This document shows, in pieces, positions 1-7,566 of a stretch of DNA of 17,445 nt. Under the pieces are notes generated by a model, which made no database searches, had not been told where the DNA came from, and saw nothing but the letters and a program-made list of their open reading frames with translations. This stretch comes from JAJPGZ01 sp041167105 (GTDB lineage Bacteria; Verrucomicrobiota; Verrucomicrobiia; Chthoniobacterales; UBA10450), in contig JBEEGX010000221.1 in assembly GCA_041167105.1 (NCBI GenBank), forward strand, positions 1-17,445, in the 5' to 3' direction. Each line of letters starts with the position of its first letter. Within the stretch, counting starts at the first letter, position 1. Position numbers and translations under genes: made by a program.

Positions 1-41
1 AACTCGGCGGTCGCGCAAAAGCCGGCCTCCCTTACCGCAGT

Positions 42-560
42 ATGAGATCGTTAACTTCAATCATCACATTCGGAATTCTATTAATCGCGAACACGGCGAG
101 CGCTGAACCGCGTTCCGTGCTCGCGCGTGTCACCGCCTATTGGAAAAGCGAAGGCTGCGGTCTGCGCGCATCCTCGAACGGCGCGCGCTTGCGCTCCGGA
201 CATTGCGCGGTCGATCCGAAAAAGATTCCCTTCGGCAGCAAAGTAATTTTTGCCGACGTCACTTGCGTCGCCGTCGATAGCGGGCCTGATGTGACCAATC
301 GCAAAGCCGCGCGCTCGAGCGGTCGCACCGCCGCGCAACGGGCCGCGTTAGTGATCGACCGTTTTTTTGAAACCAAAGCTGATGCCGAGAAATGGATGGC
401 GTCGCATTCGCCATTCATGACGGTCCAGGTAGAAACACCGGAAGATCGACATGGTACAAGATCGACATCTACTCCTTTCCGGCTTTCGTTAGGCTTGGAC
501 GCGCCGATGCCCGACCATCTCGCGATCGCGGCAAAGCCGCTGCCACAACCACGAACGTAG
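42..560 (+). CDS. Secreted 3D-domain (RlpA/MltA-like barrel) protein
   Basis: A 172-residue protein with a signal peptide at residues 1-21 (hydrophobic core, then TASA before EPR). Residues about 27-131 match the 3D domain, a small double-psi-beta-barrel-like fold found in cell-wall lytic enzymes and named for three conserved aspartates. Candidates are Asp58 (CAVDPKKIPFGSKV), Asp79 (VAVDSGPDV) and Asp106 (LVIDRFFETKADAEKW). Family knowledge suggests a periplasmic or outer-surface role in peptidoglycan turnover, but the substrate cannot be read from sequence. Cys39, Cys55 and Cys75 could form disulfides. The tail after residue 131 is low in family similarity and carries two tandem copies of the AAGATCGACA word plus one CGTTAGGC word, so it may be evolutionarily loose. 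No clear Shine-Dalgarno precedes the ATG. Confident of the domain, not of the function. Confidence 0.75.
   Translation: MRSLTSIITFGILLIANTASAEPRSVLARVTAYWKSEGCGLRASSNGARLRSGHCAVDPKKIPFGSKVIFADVTCVAVDSGPDVTNRKAARSSGRTAAQRAALVIDRFFETKADAEKWMASHSPFMTVQVETPEDRHGTRSTSTPFRLSLGLDAPMPDHLAIAAKPLPQPRT
442..467 (+). repeat. Tandem AAGATCGACA pair, 16 bp period
   Basis: Exact copies at 442-451 and 458-467 in the poorly conserved tail of the 3D-domain gene, read in two different phases (EDRH and TRST). A CGTTAGGC word follows at 487. Confidence 0.85.
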
Positions 561-594
561 ACGGCGCGCGAAGACGCGTTTAGTTTCCGGAATT

Positions 595-1020
595 ATGGCG
601 ACACGAACCGGATCGGCAGTTTGGGAAGGCACACTCAAGGGCGGCAAAGGCACATTGAAACTCGGCAGCGGCGCGTACGAGGGCGCCTATTCATTTTCGT
701 CGCGCTTCGAAGAGGGAACGGGCACGAATCCCGAAGAGCTCATCGGCGCGGCCGAAGCGGCGTGTTATTCGATGGCGCTCTCGGCTAATCTCGAAAAGGC
801 CGGTTCACCCGGAAAGAAAGTTAGCACCACTGCGAAAGTGAAACTCGAGATGCTCGACGGCGGACCGAAGATCACGACGATCGATCTCGACGTGCAGGCC
901 GAGGTTCCGGGAATCGACGAAGCGAAATTCCGCGAGCTGGCCGAGAAGACGAAGACAACATGTCCGGTCTCTGTCGTTCTCGCCGGCGCGAAGATTAATC
1001 TGAACGCGAAGCTGCTATAG
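595..1020 (+). CDS. osmC: OsmC/Ohr-family peroxiredoxin
   Basis: A 141-residue cytoplasmic protein, the usual length for OsmC. It starts with the typical ATRTGSAVWEGTLKGGKG and carries both redox cysteines of the family: Cys57 in AAEAACYSMAL and Cys123 in KTTCPVSVVL. Arg37 and the NPEEL segment (45-49) are also family-like. OsmC proteins reduce organic hydroperoxides through the Cys pair and are usually induced by osmotic, stationary-phase or oxidative stress. The subfamily looks like OsmC rather than Ohr because of the N-terminal W-x-G-x-L-K-x-G-x-G pattern. It begins 34 bp after the 3D-domain gene, with a weak GGA about 5 bases before the ATG, so the two may be cotranscribed. It converges on the next gene with only 27 bp between stops. 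Confidence 0.88.
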   Translation: MATRTGSAVWEGTLKGGKGTLKLGSGAYEGAYSFSSRFEEGTGTNPEELIGAAEAACYSMALSANLEKAGSPGKKVSTTAKVKLEMLDGGPKITTIDLDVQAEVPGIDEAKFRELAEKTKTTCPVSVVLAGAKINLNAKLL

Positions 1021-1047
1021 CTTGCGTAAGATCGACAATCGACTGCG

Positions 1048-1587
1048 TTACGACTTCGCGTAAACGCCGATGAGCGGACGGGGCGACGCGATCTTCGATT
1101 TGAAGTCGCTCACGAATCCGTCCTTCGTCCGAATCTCGACGTGGCCGGCCGCTTTGCTCGCGCCGTAAACCAGCACCGAACCGACCGGCGCCTTATATGG
1201 ATCGCGCACGGAAAGTTTCCTGAAGCCGTATTTATTCACCAATTCACCACCGGCTTCTTTCGCGTAAACGGTTGCGGGATACGAGCTGACTGCGCCGGAA
1301 GCGAGCAAGGCCTCCTTCACATAATGCCAGCAGCGCGAGCGCGAGTGCGCATTCGCCCGCTCCTGCGCGATGGTCGCCGCCCGCATCAATTTCGGATTAA
1401 GGCTGCTGTCGATCTTCGCTAACGGATGCTGAATTTTCTTCACCTGGTATTTGGTGATGACGCGCACGGACTGCGATCTGCCATTGGGATCCTTGAACGT
1501 GAACTGCGTCTTAGCCGCCGCGTGCATAGCAGTGGCGGTAAAGAGTGAGGTGAGGGAAACAGCGATCAGGGGGGTGATTTTGGACAT
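1048..1587 (-). CDS. Small secreted protein, possible CHAP/NlpC-like amidase
   Basis: A 179-residue protein with a signal peptide (about residues 1-25, ending MHAAA). The second half has the layout of a papain-like cell-wall amidase: Cys86 opens a helix (SRCWHYVKEALLASG), followed by a glycine-rich strand segment (APVGSVLVYG, 133-142), then His149 in AAGHVEIRTKDG and Asp161 in VSDF. A Cys-to-His order with GHVEI after a G-S-V-L-V strand is typical of CHAP and NlpC/P60 domains. I therefore infer a peptidoglycan amidase or endopeptidase, or a catalytically similar protein, but overall similarity is too low to be sure and a plain hypothetical secreted protein remains possible. One AAGATCGACA word (1407-1416 on the opposite strand) encodes Lys-Ile-Asp at 58-60. 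Confidence 0.55.
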   Translation of the reverse strand: MSKITPLIAVSLTSLFTATAMHAAAKTQFTFKDPNGRSQSVRVITKYQVKKIQHPLAKIDSSLNPKLMRAATIAQERANAHSRSRCWHYVKEALLASGAVSSYPATVYAKEAGGELVNKYGFRKLSVRDPYKAPVGSVLVYGASKAAGHVEIRTKDGFVSDFKSKIASPRPLIGVYAKS

Positions 1588-1631
1588 TGGAAGCGCCCCC
1601 TATCCATGCAAGTGGCGCACCGTGCAACCCC

Positions 1632-1646
1632 TTTTTTGCCAAAAAA
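1632..1646. other. T6-GCC-A6 near-palindrome in the 89-bp gap
   Basis: Six T, then GCC, then six A, in the gap between two - strand genes (1588-1676). It could form a weak A:T stem downstream of the aldo/keto reductase stop, or act as a bent A-tract upstream of the small secreted protein gene. There is no GC-rich stem, so this is not a convincing intrinsic terminator. I found no confident -35/-10 pair in the gap. Confidence 0.25.
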
Positions 1647-1676
1647 CTGAAAAATCTTTTAGAGGGTCGGGCCGGC

Positions 1677-2594
1677 CTATAAATTCCGGACAAATTCGAT
1701 CATCTTTCGCCGGGCATTTCCGTCGGGTAAACGGCCGACCGCGGCCCGCATGTTGTCTTCGAGATGGCCCAAATTGCTCGTCGCCGGAATGGCGCACGTC
1801 ACCGCAGGATGCCCCACGATCCACTTCAGGAAATACTGCGCCCAAGATCGACAATCGAATTCCGCGGCCCATTCCGGCAACGGTTTTGCGCGCACACGCG
1901 AAAACAGATCGCCGCCGCCGAATGGCCGATTGATCAGCACGGCCACATGTCGATCTTGCGCGAGCGGCAAAATGCGCTCCTCGGCTTCGCGTTCCATGAT
2001 CGAATAATTGATCTGGAGAAAATCGAGCTCCTCCGCGCGCATCACCTTCTCCACTTCCGCAAACGCGCTCGCGCTGTAATGCGTGATGCCGATGTAACGC
2101 AGGCGGCCTTGCGCCTTCCATTCGCGCATGGTCGTGAGATGGGTCGTGGCATCGACGAGATTGTGCACCTGCATGAGATCAATGCGCTTGGTTTGCAATC
2201 GCGACATCGAATGTTCCATCGATTGAACCCCCGCCTCTTTGCCGCGCGTCCAAACTTTCGTGGCGAGAAAAAGTTTGTCGTGCAAGCCGCGCTCGGTCGC
2301 GAGCGTGCCGATCACTTCCTCCGATTTGCCGTACATCGGCGAGGAATCGATCACTCGTCCGCCGAGTTTCACGAATTGCGACAGAACATCGCCGAGCTGC
2401 TTGCCCGTGTCCGGGCGAAGATCGACATCGAGCGTTTGCCACGAACCGAGACCTATCACCGGCAGCTTTTCGGCGGATGACGGAATCGCGCGCGTGATCA
2501 CCGCAGATGATTCGCTCGCCGCGCGCGCGCCGATTGGCAAAAGTAATCCGGCCGCCGTTCCACTAATCAGCTTCGCCGCTTTGCGCCGGTTCAT
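1677..2594 (-). CDS. Tat-exported aldo/keto reductase
   Basis: The ATG at 2594 is chosen, giving 305 residues. A TTG at 2633 would add 13 residues ahead of the export signal. Residues 2-25 form a twin-arginine signal (NRRKAAKLISG, hydrophobic core, then GARAA), so the enzyme is predicted to be folded with cofactor and sent to the periplasm. The AKR catalytic tetrad is complete: Asp83 and Tyr88 (VIDSSPMYGKSEEVIG), Lys113 (LATKVW) and His144 (DLMQVHNL). AKRs are NADPH-dependent carbonyl reductases with a TIM barrel; the substrate here is unknown. The gene is divergent from the SDR gene with a 41-bp gap, and both are Tat-type, which suggests shared regulation. Three AAGATCGACA words fall in it (1844, 1948, 2418), each in a different reading phase. 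Confidence 0.85.
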   Translation of the reverse strand: MNRRKAAKLISGTAAGLLLPIGARAASESSAVITRAIPSSAEKLPVIGLGSWQTLDVDLRPDTGKQLGDVLSQFVKLGGRVIDSSPMYGKSEEVIGTLATERGLHDKLFLATKVWTRGKEAGVQSMEHSMSRLQTKRIDLMQVHNLVDATTHLTTMREWKAQGRLRYIGITHYSASAFAEVEKVMRAEELDFLQINYSIMEREAEERILPLAQDRHVAVLINRPFGGGDLFSRVRAKPLPEWAAEFDCRSWAQYFLKWIVGHPAVTCAIPATSNLGHLEDNMRAAVGRLPDGNARRKMIEFVRNL

Positions 2595-2635
2595 TGTTGA
2601 AGAGAAGAATAAACCTGCGTTCGTAATCGCCAACC

Positions 2636-3757
2636 ATGAACACGAGCCGCCGGCGCTTCATCAAAATGTCCGCCGCGACTGCACTTGCCTTCGCAAGATC
2701 GACATCGTTATTCGCGGAGAAAGCGGTGAAGCCTTTGCGCATTCTCATTCTCGGCGGGACCGGATTCACCGGGCCGTATCAGGTAAAGTATGCGCTCGCC
2801 CGCGGGCACAAGGTCACGACGTTCAACCGCGGCAAAACGCATCCCGGCGAATTGCCTAACGAAGTCGAGCAGCTCATCGGCGACCGCAATGGCAAGCTCG
2901 ACGCGTTGAAAGATCAACAATGGGACGTCGTGATCGATAACCCGACGACGTTGCCGGCGTGGGTGCGCGACGCCGCGCAAATTCTCAAAGGCAACGTCGA
3001 GCGTTACGTCTTCATCTCCACCATTTCCGTTTACGGCGAAGTGAAGAGCGGTGTCGATGAAACTGGGCCGACGGAAAAATACGAAGGCGCCGATCCGTAC
3101 AAAGAGACGATGGAAGCGATGAAAGCGTCCGGATACAAAACCTACGGTCCGCTCAAAGCGCTTTCGGAAAAAGAAGCGGAGAAATGGTTTCCGGGAAAGA
3201 CGCTGGTGATTCGGCCGGGATTGATTGTTGGACCGCGCGATGAAACCGATCGCTTCACTTATTGGCCGGTGAGGATCGATCGCGGCGGCGAAGTGCTCGC
3301 GCCCGGTTCGCCGAACGATCAGGTGCAATTCATCGACGCCCGCGATCTCGCTGAGTGGACCATTCGTATGGCCGAAAATCGCGAAAGCGGAATTTACAAC
3401 GCGACCGGGCCAACGAAGCCGCTCGGGATTGGGGGAATGCTCGACGGAATCAAAGGCGCGCTGAAATCCAACGCGAAGTTTACGTGGGCGGACGAAGATT
3501 TCCTGACCGCGCAAAAAGTCTCGCCATGGTCGGATATGCCGGTCTGGACGGGCAAGGACAGCGGACTTTCGCAAACGAAGATCGATAAAGCGCTGGCGAA
3601 AGGATTGACGTTTCGTCCGCTCGCCGAGACTGCGCGCGACACTCTCACGTGGTTTAAGTCGCAATCGCAAGATCGACAATCGCATTTGAGAGCCGGTCTC
3701 ACCCCGGAACGCGAAGCTGAAGTTCTCGCCGCGTGGAAGAAACAAAAGCAAAGTTAA
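2636..3757 (+). CDS. Tat-exported extended SDR / NAD-dependent epimerase-dehydratase
   Basis: 373 residues starting MNTSRRRFIKMSAATALAFA, a clear twin-arginine signal. A Rossmann nucleotide site follows directly (RILILGGTGFTGPY, glycines at 40, 41, 43 and 46). The SDR catalytic elements are FISTISVYG (Ser131 or neighbouring Ser/Thr) and Tyr170-x3-Lys174 (YGPLK). GLIVGPRDETDR (about 205-216) and QFIDARDLAEW are typical of the extended SDR/NAD-dependent epimerase family. The substrate is unknown; family members act on nucleotide sugars or related polyols, and Tat export makes a periplasmic substrate likely. The gene overlaps the next one by 25 bp and may be translationally coupled. An AAGATCGACA word at 2695 lies at the end of the signal peptide and places an Arg in it (ARSTS); another lies at 3669. 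No clear Shine-Dalgarno. Confidence 0.85.
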   Translation: MNTSRRRFIKMSAATALAFARSTSLFAEKAVKPLRILILGGTGFTGPYQVKYALARGHKVTTFNRGKTHPGELPNEVEQLIGDRNGKLDALKDQQWDVVIDNPTTLPAWVRDAAQILKGNVERYVFISTISVYGEVKSGVDETGPTEKYEGADPYKETMEAMKASGYKTYGPLKALSEKEAEKWFPGKTLVIRPGLIVGPRDETDRFTYWPVRIDRGGEVLAPGSPNDQVQFIDARDLAEWTIRMAENRESGIYNATGPTKPLGIGGMLDGIKGALKSNAKFTWADEDFLTAQKVSPWSDMPVWTGKDSGLSQTKIDKALAKGLTFRPLAETARDTLTWFKSQSQDRQSHLRAGLTPEREAEVLAAWKKQKQS

Positions 3758-5025
3758 ATCGCCTTTTCACCAAGGCGGTCGACGTCAGGCCTAACGAGCT
3801 GCGCGCGCTCTGGCTCGGGTTCGCGTTCCACTTCATTATCCTCACCGGCTACTACATTATGCGGCCGATCCGCGACAGCATCGCCGCCGGCAACAGACTC
3901 GAAGCGTTGCCCTGGATGTTCACCGCGACCTTGATCGCGATGCTGGTCGCGAACGCGCTCTTCGCCGCCATCGTCGCGCGCCTGCCGCGTCGCCGATTCA
4001 TCCCGCTCGCGTACAGCTTTTTTATTCTCAATCTGCTCCTGTTCTTCGCGCTTATGCGCAGCGCCTCGCCGGCGCAACAGGTCTGGGTCGGTCGCAGCTT
4101 TTACGTTTGGGTTAGCGTCTTCAATCTTTTCAACACCGCCATTTTCTGGGCGTTCATGACTGATCTGTTCACGGTCGAGCAAGGCAAACGGCTCTACGGT
4201 TTCATCGCCGTCGGCGGCTCGTTAGGCGGAATCGTCGGCCCATTCATCACCGCGAATTATGTTAAACAAGTCGGTCCCGCGAATCTCCTTCTCGTTTCCT
4301 GTTTGCTGCTCGGAATCGCGGCGGGTTTGGTATTTTTGTTTCCACATCGCACGACCGATCGCAATGAACCATCGCGCGGCCACGACGAACCAGTCGGCGG
4401 CAGTATCTGGTCAGGGGTAAGTCACATTTGCCGCTCGCCGTATTTGTTCGGTCTCGGCGTGGCCATCCTTCTCTATACCAGCACTTCGACCTGGGCCTAT
4501 TTCCAACAATCCGATCTGACCCGCCAGGTGCTTAAAGACAGCGGCACACGCACAATTTTCCTGGCGCATCTCGACATGTGGGTAAACACCATCACGGTCG
4601 TCGTGCAGATTTTTCTGACGGGACGATTGTTGAAATGGTTTGGCATCCCATTCACGCTCGTCGCAACTCCTTTACTCAGCATGATCGGCTTCGTCGCGAT
4701 GGCCATCGCGCCGACACTCGGTTTGCTCGCGGCGTTTCAAGTGATTCGGCGCGCGTCCGCCTACGCCTTGATGCGACCATCGCGCGAACTTCTGTTCACG
4801 GTCTTGAAGCGCGAAGATAAATACAAAGTGAAGAGCGTGACTGACACGCTCGGTTATCGCGTCGGCGACCAGTTAGGCGCGTGGTCCTACAGCGGCTTGC
4901 ATGGACTTGGGCTCAATCTCAACGCGATCAGTTGGGTCGCGGTACCGGTGACCGCCGGTTGGTGCGCGCTGAGCATTTGGCTGGCGCGCAAACAAGCGCA
5001 GCTTGCGAAACAAGAGCAAGAGTGA
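3733..5025 (+). CDS. Multi-pass transporter, ATP:ADP-antiporter-like / MFS family
   Basis: A 430-residue integral membrane protein starting at a GTG inside the end of the SDR gene (25 bp overlap). About eleven to twelve hydrophobic segments are visible, the first at about 24-44 (LWLGFAFHFIILTGYYIM). The opening RPNELRALWLGFAFHF and the RPIRDSIA after helix 1 resemble the nucleotide exchange (TLC/AAA-type ATP:ADP antiporter) branch that is often annotated as MFS in free-living bacteria. GKRLYGFIAVGGSLGGIVGP (about 151-170) is the family's glycine-rich turn. MRPSRELLFTVLKREDKYKVKS (about 350-371) is a strongly conserved cytoplasmic loop in this group. The substrate is not deducible: many free-living relatives are uncharacterised and need not carry nucleotides. 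The stop codon is followed after one base by a TGTCGATCTT word. Confidence 0.75.
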   Translation: MEETKAKLNRLFTKAVDVRPNELRALWLGFAFHFIILTGYYIMRPIRDSIAAGNRLEALPWMFTATLIAMLVANALFAAIVARLPRRRFIPLAYSFFILNLLLFFALMRSASPAQQVWVGRSFYVWVSVFNLFNTAIFWAFMTDLFTVEQGKRLYGFIAVGGSLGGIVGPFITANYVKQVGPANLLLVSCLLLGIAAGLVFLFPHRTTDRNEPSRGHDEPVGGSIWSGVSHICRSPYLFGLGVAILLYTSTSTWAYFQQSDLTRQVLKDSGTRTIFLAHLDMWVNTITVVVQIFLTGRLLKWFGIPFTLVATPLLSMIGFVAMAIAPTLGLLAAFQVIRRASAYALMRPSRELLFTVLKREDKYKVKSVTDTLGYRVGDQLGAWSYSGLHGLGLNLNAISWVAVPVTAGWCALSIWLARKQAQLAKQEQE

Positions 5026-5078
5026 TTGTCGATCTTGCTTGAGCACGCCACGAAATCATCTAAACACGACCGCGACCG

Positions 5079-6500
5079 ATGCTGTTTAACTCGCTCACGT
5101 TCGTTGCCTTCTTCGTGCTCGTGCTCGCGCTTTACTGGAGCATGCGCGCGTGGAACGGGCGCAAGAATCTGCTCCTCATCGCGAGCTACCTTTTTTACGG
5201 CGCATGGAATCCGCCATTCGCCGCGCTGCTTTTTTCGACGACCGCGCTCGATTTTTATCTCGGGCGCAAAATGGGCAAGATCGACAATGCACGCCAGCGA
5301 CGCATTTGGCTCTGGATCAGCGTGGCGGTGAACCTGAGCATGCTTGGGTTTTTCAAATACGGAAATTTCCTGCTCGAAAATTTCACGTGGGTCCTCGCGC
5401 GCGGCGGCATTCAATACAAACCGCCGCATCTCGATGTCTTTCTCCCGATCGGTATTTCGTTTTACACCTTTCACTCGCTTTCCTACACGCTGGACATTTA
5501 CCGCGGGGTGATGAAACCGACGCGCTCGCTGCGCGACTTCGCTCTCGCCGTTTCGTTTTTCCCACAGCTCGTCGCCGGACCAATCGTGCGCGCAGGCGAT
5601 TTTCTCCCGCAGCTCGAAGCGCCGCCCCCATTGCAAAAGGGACGCTTTCTCTGGGGATTGCTGCTCATGACGCTCGGCCTTTTCGAAAAAGTCGTGCTCG
5701 CCGATACGCTTCTCGCCGGTTCGGCCGATCGCGTTTTCGGTTATGCCGGACCATTAATGGCGCTCGATTCGTGGACGGGCGTGATCGCGTTCGCCGGACA
5801 AATTTTTTGCGACTTCGCTGGTTACTCGACCTGCGCGATCGGCGCCGCGCTTTGTCTCGGCTTTCATCTCAAGGATAATTTCCGATTCCCTTACGCCGCC
5901 ATCGGCTTCTCGGATTTCTGGCGGCGCTGGCACATCTCACTCTCCACCTTCCTGCGCGATTACCTTTACATTCCGCTCGGCGGAAATCGTCTCGGCGCCG
6001 CGCGCGCGATGGTCAATCTCGTCATTGTCATGTTTCTCGGCGGACTCTGGCATGGCGCGGCCTGGACGTTTGTCGTCTGGGGATTGCTGCACGGAAGTTA
6101 TCTCGCGATCGAGCGTTTGCTCAAAGCGCTCGTTAGGCCGCCGCCTTGGATCGACAATTTCATTCCGAAGTTATCGCTCGGTCTCATCACCTACTTCGCC
6201 GTCCTCATCGCGTGGGTTTATTTTCGCGCTGCGAATTTCGAGAGCGCCAGCCGCATGATCGGCGGAATGTTCGGCCTGCATTCGCATTCCGACGCGATTT
6301 TAAGCACGCGCGAAATTTTGCAGGTCGCGCTTGTCACGATCGGCCTGCTCATCGCGCATTGGAGCATGCGCGAAACGTCCATCGAAGCAACGGTCGCGCT
6401 TCTGCCGCGTTGGACGGTCGCGACCGTTTGGTTCCTCATGGCCGCCGCCATCATTCTCACTCAAGGAAGCAGCAATGCCTTCATCTACTTCCAATTTTGA
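5079..6500 (+). CDS. MBOAT O-acyltransferase, AlgI/DltB-like
   Basis: 473 residues, multi-pass membrane protein. The MBOAT signatures are all present: SFFPQLVAGPIVRAGDFLPQ (159-178), FWRRWHISLSTFLRDYLYIP (280-299, His285) and FLGGLWHGAAW (319-329) with the putative catalytic His325. Length and motifs match AlgI, which moves acetyl groups across the membrane for O-acetylation of alginate or other exopolysaccharides. The following gene overlaps by 26 bp and encodes an SGNH-like partner, the usual pairing in which MBOAT supplies the acyl group and the partner transfers it on the outside. No polysaccharide synthase is nearby, so the acceptor is unknown. An AAGATCGACA word at 5277 encodes Lys-Ile-Asp-Asn (67-70) and a CGTTAGGC word lies at 6131. 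The acyl group is assumed to be acetyl. Confidence 0.9.
   Translation: MLFNSLTFVAFFVLVLALYWSMRAWNGRKNLLLIASYLFYGAWNPPFAALLFSTTALDFYLGRKMGKIDNARQRRIWLWISVAVNLSMLGFFKYGNFLLENFTWVLARGGIQYKPPHLDVFLPIGISFYTFHSLSYTLDIYRGVMKPTRSLRDFALAVSFFPQLVAGPIVRAGDFLPQLEAPPPLQKGRFLWGLLLMTLGLFEKVVLADTLLAGSADRVFGYAGPLMALDSWTGVIAFAGQIFCDFAGYSTCAIGAALCLGFHLKDNFRFPYAAIGFSDFWRRWHISLSTFLRDYLYIPLGGNRLGAARAMVNLVIVMFLGGLWHGAAWTFVVWGLLHGSYLAIERLLKALVRPPPWIDNFIPKLSLGLITYFAVLIAWVYFRAANFESASRMIGGMFGLHSHSDAILSTREILQVALVTIGLLIAHWSMRETSIEATVALLPRWTVATVWFLMAAAIILTQGSSNAFIYFQF
6463..6469 (+). promoter_or_regulatory. Shine-Dalgarno for the SGNH-like gene
   Basis: AAGGAAG with a 5-base spacer before the ATG at 6475, inside the end of the MBOAT gene. 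It decides the start: the frame is open back to 6331, but that extension lies within MBOAT codons and has no ribosome site. Confidence 0.7.
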
Positions 6501-7566
6501 ACGGGTAATACCGCGGCATCCGTGGCGCGGCATCGCCGTCACGGTGGTCGTGGCGGTATTTGTCGCAGTCGCGGCGTGGGAAATTTATTGCCGATCGCGC
6601 GGTTACGCGCCGACATTGAACAATACGACCGATCTTTGGGCCGAAGCGCGGCGGCATGTTGAGCCCGAATCCATCGTCATCGTCGGCGATTCACGCGCAT
6701 GGTTCGATGTCGATCTTGACGAGATCGAGCGCGGTCTCGGCCGACGCCCGGTGCAACTCGCCCAACCCGGCGCCTGTCCCTTTCCCGTGTTCGAAGATTT
6801 GGCTAACGACGAAAATTTCCACGGCACCATCATCTGCAGCATTCTGCCGCGAATTTATTTTGCGCCGCCCGGCAGCCCACCGATGGATCGCGCGCAAAAA
6901 GCGGTGCAGCGTTATCACGGCCAGACCTGGGCCCAACGCGTCAGTCACGAGTTATCCGTTCCGCTGGAGTTGAGCTTCGCCTTTCTTAAACAAGACGACT
7001 TGTCGCTCGAAGCGCTCTTGGAGGAGCTGCCCATTCCCAATCGACCATACGCGCAGGTGCCGCCGCCGCTGCCGCCATACTTTTGCTCGATCGATCGCGA
7101 ACGTCGCGCCCGCATGGTCGAGCAATGCGCGCGGCCTGGCCGTTTACAGAACAAAGTGCGCAGCCGGTGGGCGCGTCTGTTTACGCCGCCACCGCCGCCA
7201 AGTTATGTTCCGACCGAAAAATTTCTCGCCGGAATCCAACACGCGATCCAGGCGCGATTCCGTGACACGAAAACTTGTGTCGACAAACTGCGCGCGCGCG
7301 GCGGCAAAATCGTTTTCGTGCGATTTCCTGTCGTCGGCCCACTCAAAGAACTCGAAGATAAAAACACGCCTCGCGCCCAAACTTGGGATCCGCTGGTCCA
7401 ACAAACCGGCGTGCCTGGAATCTATTTCGAAGATTTTCCCGAATTGAAAAGTTTCGACTGCCCGGAATGGTCGCATCTCTCGGCCGCCGATTCAGTCGAG
7501 TTCAGCAAACGACTCGTTCCGCATTTGCGCCAAGCGCTTCAACTCGACACTGTCGCTGCGAAGTAA
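6475..7566 (+). CDS. Membrane-anchored SGNH/AlgJ-AlgX-like acyltransferase partner
   Basis: 363 residues from the ATG at 6475. A single membrane segment at about 18-36 is followed by an outward-facing domain. GDSRAWFD at 71-78 is an SGNH block I (nucleophile Ser73) within a V-I-V-G-D-S strand. Near the C-terminus FDCPEWSHLSAADS (about 327-340) offers Asp328 and His334 as the rest of a Ser-His-Asp set, in the style of the AlgJ/AlgX/DltD family. With the overlapping MBOAT gene it should form a two-part system for O-acylating an exported polymer. A proline-rich stretch lies in the middle (PPPLPP and TPPPPPS regions). The stop codon abuts the stop codon of the converging polymerase gene with no base between. 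The SGNH assignment rests on motif and context rather than on full-length similarity. Confidence 0.75.
   Translation: MPSSTSNFERVIPRHPWRGIAVTVVVAVFVAVAAWEIYCRSRGYAPTLNNTTDLWAEARRHVEPESIVIVGDSRAWFDVDLDEIERGLGRRPVQLAQPGACPFPVFEDLANDENFHGTIICSILPRIYFAPPGSPPMDRAQKAVQRYHGQTWAQRVSHELSVPLELSFAFLKQDDLSLEALLEELPIPNRPYAQVPPPLPPYFCSIDRERRARMVEQCARPGRLQNKVRSRWARLFTPPPPPSYVPTEKFLAGIQHAIQARFRDTKTCVDKLRARGGKIVFVRFPVVGPLKELEDKNTPRAQTWDPLVQQTGVPGIYFEDFPELKSFDCPEWSHLSAADSVEFSKRLVPHLRQALQLDTVAAK

Noticed and set aside
1021..1047. Bidirectional terminator between osmC and the small secreted protein gene
   Set aside because: Only a weak CGTAA/TTACG pairing with a long loop and no T-run; the gap is mostly taken up by one repeat word.
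2708..3751. Long antisense open frame opposite the SDR gene
   Set aside because: Arg/Phe-rich composition and no domain; the opposite strand encodes a complete SDR with all motifs.
6331..6474. Longer start for the SGNH-like protein
   Set aside because: It is within MBOAT codons, gives a basic Ser/Arg-rich shadow peptide and has no ribosome site.
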